Shown: piece after piece, positions 52,801 to 58,800 of the stretch
How positions within the stretch are numbered: the first letter of the stretch is position 1
Layout: every line of letters begins with the position of its first letter
Assembly (NCBI GenBank): GCA_907165275.2
Contig: OU015659.1
Span: 9,962,501-10,026,500 of the forward strand
Source: Zygaena filipendulae
Taxonomy: Eukaryota; Arthropoda; Insecta; Lepidoptera; Zygaenidae
Length of the DNA stretch: 64,000 nucleotides
Direction: 5' to 3'
Notes under the pieces: model-generated
The model's database searches: none
What the model saw: only the letters and a program-made list of their open reading frames with translations
Told to the model about the DNA's origin: nothing
Made by a program: the position numbers and the translations under genes

Positions 52801-55800
52801 GCTTAATGAAGTGAAATATAACGATATGTACCTAATAATATGTAATGATGGCCCTCCGACGCAGTCTTGGGATCGGAACCCGATTTGGCGAATGTCGGGT
52901 TCCACCACCTAACAAAAATTTGAAGGGAGGATAACAGGTCTACCTGTTGCTGTTATCAATATTGAGCAAAAACGAGCAAAAAAATCACGTTTGTTGTATG
53001 GGAACCGCCTTAAGTATTTATTTTATTCTGTTTTTTAGTATTTGTTGTTATAGCGGAATCAGAAATATATTATCTTTGAAAATTAATTGCTAACAATCAC
53101 GGTTTATGAGATACAGCCTGGTGACACGTACATACAGACGGACGGACGGACGGACAACGAAGTCTTTGTATTTAGTAATAGGGTCCCGTTTTACCTTTTG
53201 GGCTAGGAACTCTAAAAAGTAAAAACTAACTGTGCCCTGCATGCGTATCTCATGCCGCATTTATTTTTGTTTTATTGCCTGTACCTACCGCTGGCGCGAG
53301 TTCGATCGAGTTCGATCCCTGCGTCAGCCGCCTGCGCTAGGGTAAACATTTATGTGATGAACATTTGAGTTTAAACCAAATCTGGGTTTTTAGTAAATTT
53401 TGCATACACGTTGTCAGCGGTACAGGGAAGGACATAGGGTACTTTTATCCCGGACTCCGCGCGGGAACTCCGAAATTACCGCGGGTGAAACCGCGGGGAA
53501 AAGCTCGTAAATATTATATAGGTATTCGAATTCAGTGACAACAAACAAGCGTAACAAATAAACAAACACAAACTCACTTTCGCATTTATAACAATATGTA
53601 GTAAGGATTAGCTTTGGCCGCTTCAACGTTTACCACTGGCATTTTTTTGCAAGCATTCAGTTAGACCTCACCACCAGTGTTATTCGGCTAATGGAATTTT
53701 ACGTATGCGTGCAGTCGTGGACTTTTGGCACTAAGTGTGAACATTTTGGAATTTTGTCAGTTTGTTTGAACGCGTATCATTCTGAAACTACTGGGTGAAC
53801 AAATATTCGAATAGGTGTACATAAATTTTATAAATACCAGCAGTACACATTGATGTAAAAAAATCTAATATATATAAATCACGTGTCACGTTGTTTGTCC
53901 GCGATGGACTCCGAAACTACTGAACGGATTTTGATAAAATTTTGCAACCATTTATAATATGGTCCAACTTAAAAGATAGGATGGTTTTTATCCCGGAATT
54001 CCCTCGGGAACTGAAAGACATAGAGTACTTTTTTCCCGCAACCTCCGCGGGAACTCCGAAATTACCGCGGATGAAATCGCGGGGGACAGCTAGTATACCT
54101 ATATATTAAACGTCGCGTCAGTGTTGTAGAAGGAATCCCGAAGATCATGATCTGGTGCCAGCTAGTAAATAGACTATATCACGTGAAATACAAAGTTATT
54201 TTATATTTATATAGAGACCACCAATAATGATATCGAATTGGAACAAAACAATGTCCTTGAGTTCAATCTATTTAGTAACAGAACTTTAAGGCGTTGTCAC
54301 AATTGGGTGTGGTGATGGCATAATAATAATACTTTATGTATCTATATATTTACCTACCTACATACTTCGAATTTATGAATAGATGGTATGAGCAAATGTG
54401 TGTTATGGTATGCGGTAGCTATGTATTGACAGTTGACACTAGCTATTTATTCCCTGCGGTTTCACCCACGGTAATATCGGAGTTCCCGCGGGAATTCCGA
54501 GTTACAATATAGTCTATGTAACTCAGGGATAATGTAGCATTCTAAAAGTAAAAAAACAATAAATAAATAAAATTAAAATAATACTTAAAGAATTTTTGGA
54601 ATCGGTGCATGAGTTTTTAAGTTAAATCGTTACAAATAAACAAAAAAAATCCTCTTTATAATATTAGTAAATAGATGAATAAAGTTCATTGAGTACACTG
54701 GATATTATTTATTAGATGGTATACATAATAATATGTACAGTGGTTTGAAAACTGCAAATTTCATACTATTATTAGTCTTATTATTATAAAATCTATAGTT
54801 ATAAGGCGAAAAATTGTAGAGGAAATCAATCTTGCAACTATGATGATATGATTTATGAAAGAAATCACAATATCCACAGGTTACTTATGATACTTTTTAT
54901 CGAATAAATAAGAGTAATAGGAGTCCTGAAATTAATGCATGTAAGAGGCTATAAATTCAGATATCAGGATAGGACATTTTGTACTTTTCATTCCGATGCA
55001 AAGATCTCATGAGGAAATTCTCATATAGACACGGTAAAAATGGCTAATAACTCCTTAATATTTTTTTTTATTTATCTACACAATACAATAATATCATGGA
55101 GGTAAAATTTATAAGTTTATTGGTGTATAAACTTATCGCCAATTACCAGGTAATATCTGGAACTATTGAATCAATTCTAAAAATTATTTCACTGATTTAG
55201 CTACAGTACACTTGAGATAGGATACTTTTAGGGTTTCATACCTAAAATAAAAAAGGAGTAGTAAGTGAAATATAAAATAAAATCACCTATAATTTTTTTA
55301 AATGTTCAAATAGGGTATGTTGATGTGGCTCTTTACCCTTTAATACTCTTAGATATTAGAGTTGTGTATATTTTATGAAACTTATCAACTTATTATCACA
55401 CTATAAATCCTCCTATGGCCATGGCCCAAATTTTCTATTGCTTTGTTCAAATTCAGGGATTGTAAAAATTTAGTGACAAACATAAATCTAATCATAGAAC
55501 AAATTTTGGACGGCTGTAGTGAGATAAGATTGTAAAAATAAATATTGGCACATATAACTTATCATACACTAGTTTTTTCTAATAGGTATATAGACAATGG
55601 AGTAATTCACAACATAACATAAATTATGTTTTGTTCTTTTTCCAATTTCATTATTTATCTCGAGCTAATAGGTACTAGCTTTAGCTTACTGTGAGATCAA
55701 GTAGTTAGTTCTGTGTGTTGTGATGTGAATTATTGTTATTATTATTATTAATGTGATAATAAGGTAATCACAAACATTTTAATAAATAATCTTGTATGTT

Positions 55801-58800
55801 TCGTGCTAAATTGCTGAAGCTAAGAAATTCTGAATCTACCCAAAAATAGAATTAACTACTAAAGAGCTGTTCCTAAACAAACCTGAGTAATGAGGATACC
55901 ATATAAATGTTGAAGGTAACAGATTTATTATGTGAATACATTTTACAAAACAAACCATAAAGCTAGTTCAGAAACTAGGTACATAGGTAGAGCATGGATA
56001 CCGGTTTTCGATAATATCGGAAAACCGGAATATCGGAGCAAAAATCCGATATTGAAATACCGATACCGAATTGCAGTAATACCGGTTTTACGATATTATA
56101 GTGTCAAAAGTCAAAACGTCAGTTAAGACAATAAATTCCATTAAATTTCATTCAAGCAACGTTTCATTGTAGGTATCTGTTAGTTGTATTTCCCAAAGAC
56201 TTCTGTCACCACACTTTTGCAATATTTACACAATCCAGAAAACTACCCACTTCGATTGTTGACCGGTGGAGGTCGTAGCGAGTCGCGTTATTTATTCGAT
56301 ATTTTCTCCACCGTTCAACAGCCATTTTGTTTTCTAAGAAAGAAGCTGGTTTTCGAGAGGTAATCGTGTTTTATCTTGGGGAACAAACTAATACTGTCAT
56401 TGGCGTTACGCCATAATTACTTTAATTGCTAAAAATGCGTACATTGGCAGAATTAAATGCGAGAAATCGCGATAGATTGCCATAATTGAAGGAAAAGAAG
56501 AAGAAGAAAACTACTTCTTTGAAGTAGCTATGGAATACTTTTACAAATTAACCAACTTTGAAATGGTGGAGGCTATTTGTTCGCTCTATCGACGTTTTGA
56601 AGTCCCTTCTGCTCATAATGTTGATTTAGATAGCACTAACACTAGCATTAATGTCAGTGATGATGAAGATCATGATGATCAAGATGATCAAGATGAAGAT
56701 CATCAGGTAGTTTTGAGAAAGAACAACCCACCTCCAACCCAGGGTCCTACCAACCAATCTTGGTTATACGGCCGAATCGCGGGCCGGAACGCCCCGGTCG
56801 CCCGGGACGTACCGTACCCTACACATTCTTTTTTTGCTCTGATCCTTGTCCCTAGTTGCCACTCTCCTCTTTCTGGGGCTTGACGTACACGACACGGTTA
56901 CTTCGCCGCCTGCTCACACCTGCTGATCCTCCAGCGTCTTCCTCTTCTTGTGCCATCGACGCGCAAATATCTTCAGTGCCGCGAAGTTGCCCTCCGTGCT
57001 TACCAGGTCCGCAAAGTAGACCGGACCCGCCTTCGCCCTCACTACTTGCGCAAGCAACGCCCGGCGCTCCCGGGCGTACAGCCGACAATCCCAGAGCACA
57101 TGATCCCGGTATTCGTCGGTGACACCGCAATAACAAAGGCCGGTCTCACTCAGGGCTAGGTCCCGCAACCCCCCTCTGAACATGCCGTGTCCAGTTAACA
57201 GCTGCGAGACAACGTAATCTGGCTCCACGAAAGTCGACTTCAGCCGCACGCTCACGTCCGGGAAGAACCGAAAGAGATCCCGACCCTTATCCACCTCGGC
57301 CCACCGCGCCTGCCATTCCTCAACTACGCCATCGAAGATCGCTCTCTTACGCCTTCGCCACTCGGCGCCAAAGAGCCCTTCCCTTGCTTCCTCCTGCCTA
57401 CCAGCACGTATTACCTCCCGTTTGAGAAAGGACAGTAATAAATTTAATAAAGAAGTCTTTGAAAGAGAAAATTTCGAAACCTAGCCCTAGGAATGTGAAG
57501 GAAAATGAAGCAGGTAGTGGCGGTGGTCATGATGAGAACGATAAGCTTAAACTAATTAGGATTGAAATGGCACTTTATGAAAACGGGGATGATCAAGGCA
57601 TTAATTTAGACAAGGTCTACACTCTACAGATATTTATTGACGATACCAGTTACCACCCACCAGTGTAGAGTCGGAAAGAGCTTTTTCTGCCGCTGCCAAC
57701 ACTTGCAATAACATAAGGTCGTCTTTAAAAGATAATAGTAGTTACGATCGATTTGCCAACAATTGACCGCTCAATCTCATCAGTTGCAGTTGCCGTCCAC
57801 ATCGAAGTCTTAAGAGATTACCATAGGCCAAACCAACATTATGTTTTACTGAGACCATTGTTTAGTACATTGCAAAAATTTTTTTATAAAAAAATTATTT
57901 GTACTAATCTTTGATAATAAAGTTACTTTCCTAAATTTTTTAAGGACCTGCCAGAGTATGCTCAACAGAGCAGAGTATATTTGGTTTACAAACAAACATG
58001 AATAACTGAGGAAGCAGTTAGTAGGAGAGCAAATTTGTGTAGCTGGATCAGTTTTATTTTGTACTCAATATTTTGTTTTTCAGTTTTTTTCAATTATTTT
58101 AAGTGTTTTAAGTCCATGTCGGCTTTTTTACCAGTTTTTTTTTCTTTTCATCAAAATATCGAAAAAATATCGAAATACCGGTTTTCCGATATTTTAAAAA
58201 TGAATATCGTAACAATACCGGTATTACAAAAATGATCCGATAGTCCATGCTCTATACATAGGTACCTACCTAAAAATAATTTGCATCAAATATTTCATGA
58301 CTAGTGGGCATAAAACAACACTTGAAAACATTGAAAACCAGATGCACATAAATTACAGCAGTAGACTATGACCTGTTACTACTGCCAATATAATGATTAG
58401 GTACCTATTAAGATGTTTTATGTGATGAAAGCAATTTTAAAGGGGATTCAAAATTATGTTAAACAAAAACTTACATAAAACTTAAAAGGCATATCACAAT
58501 TAAAGAGCTCAGAATTCAGTTATATCAACAAAAGTAAAGCTCATTTTATCATCTGCAGATTTACTTTTAGAACAGTTTGTTATATTATTTAAACTTGTGC
58601 TAAACTATAAACTATTTAAAATTCTGAAATTTAATTTATTTAACATTGACATGTAAAAGACCTCACTATGACCTTTTTGGAAAAGAAAAGAATTAGCTGG
58701 AAAATTCATATTAATTGATTGTAATTTGTAACAAACCGAACAAACTGCATATTAATAGTAAAAGCAATTGTTAAATGGTAACACTCGCGAGAATTATGTA

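Larger units (their letters stand above)
55988..58254 (+). mobile_element. hAT transposon with intact termini and 8 bp target duplication
   Basis: Terminal inverted repeats TAGAGCATGGA and TCCATGCTCTA lie exactly between two copies of TACATAGG (55980-55987 and 58255-58262), the 8 bp duplication expected of hAT. Subterminal ATACCGGTATT-like repeats occur at both ends. It carries a broken transposase and an internal non-LTR fragment. Confidence 0.92.

Noticed and set aside
56856..57159. Plus-strand frames of 69-88 codons inside the hAT
   Set aside because: Opposite-strand shadows of the nested non-LTR ORF2 fragment.
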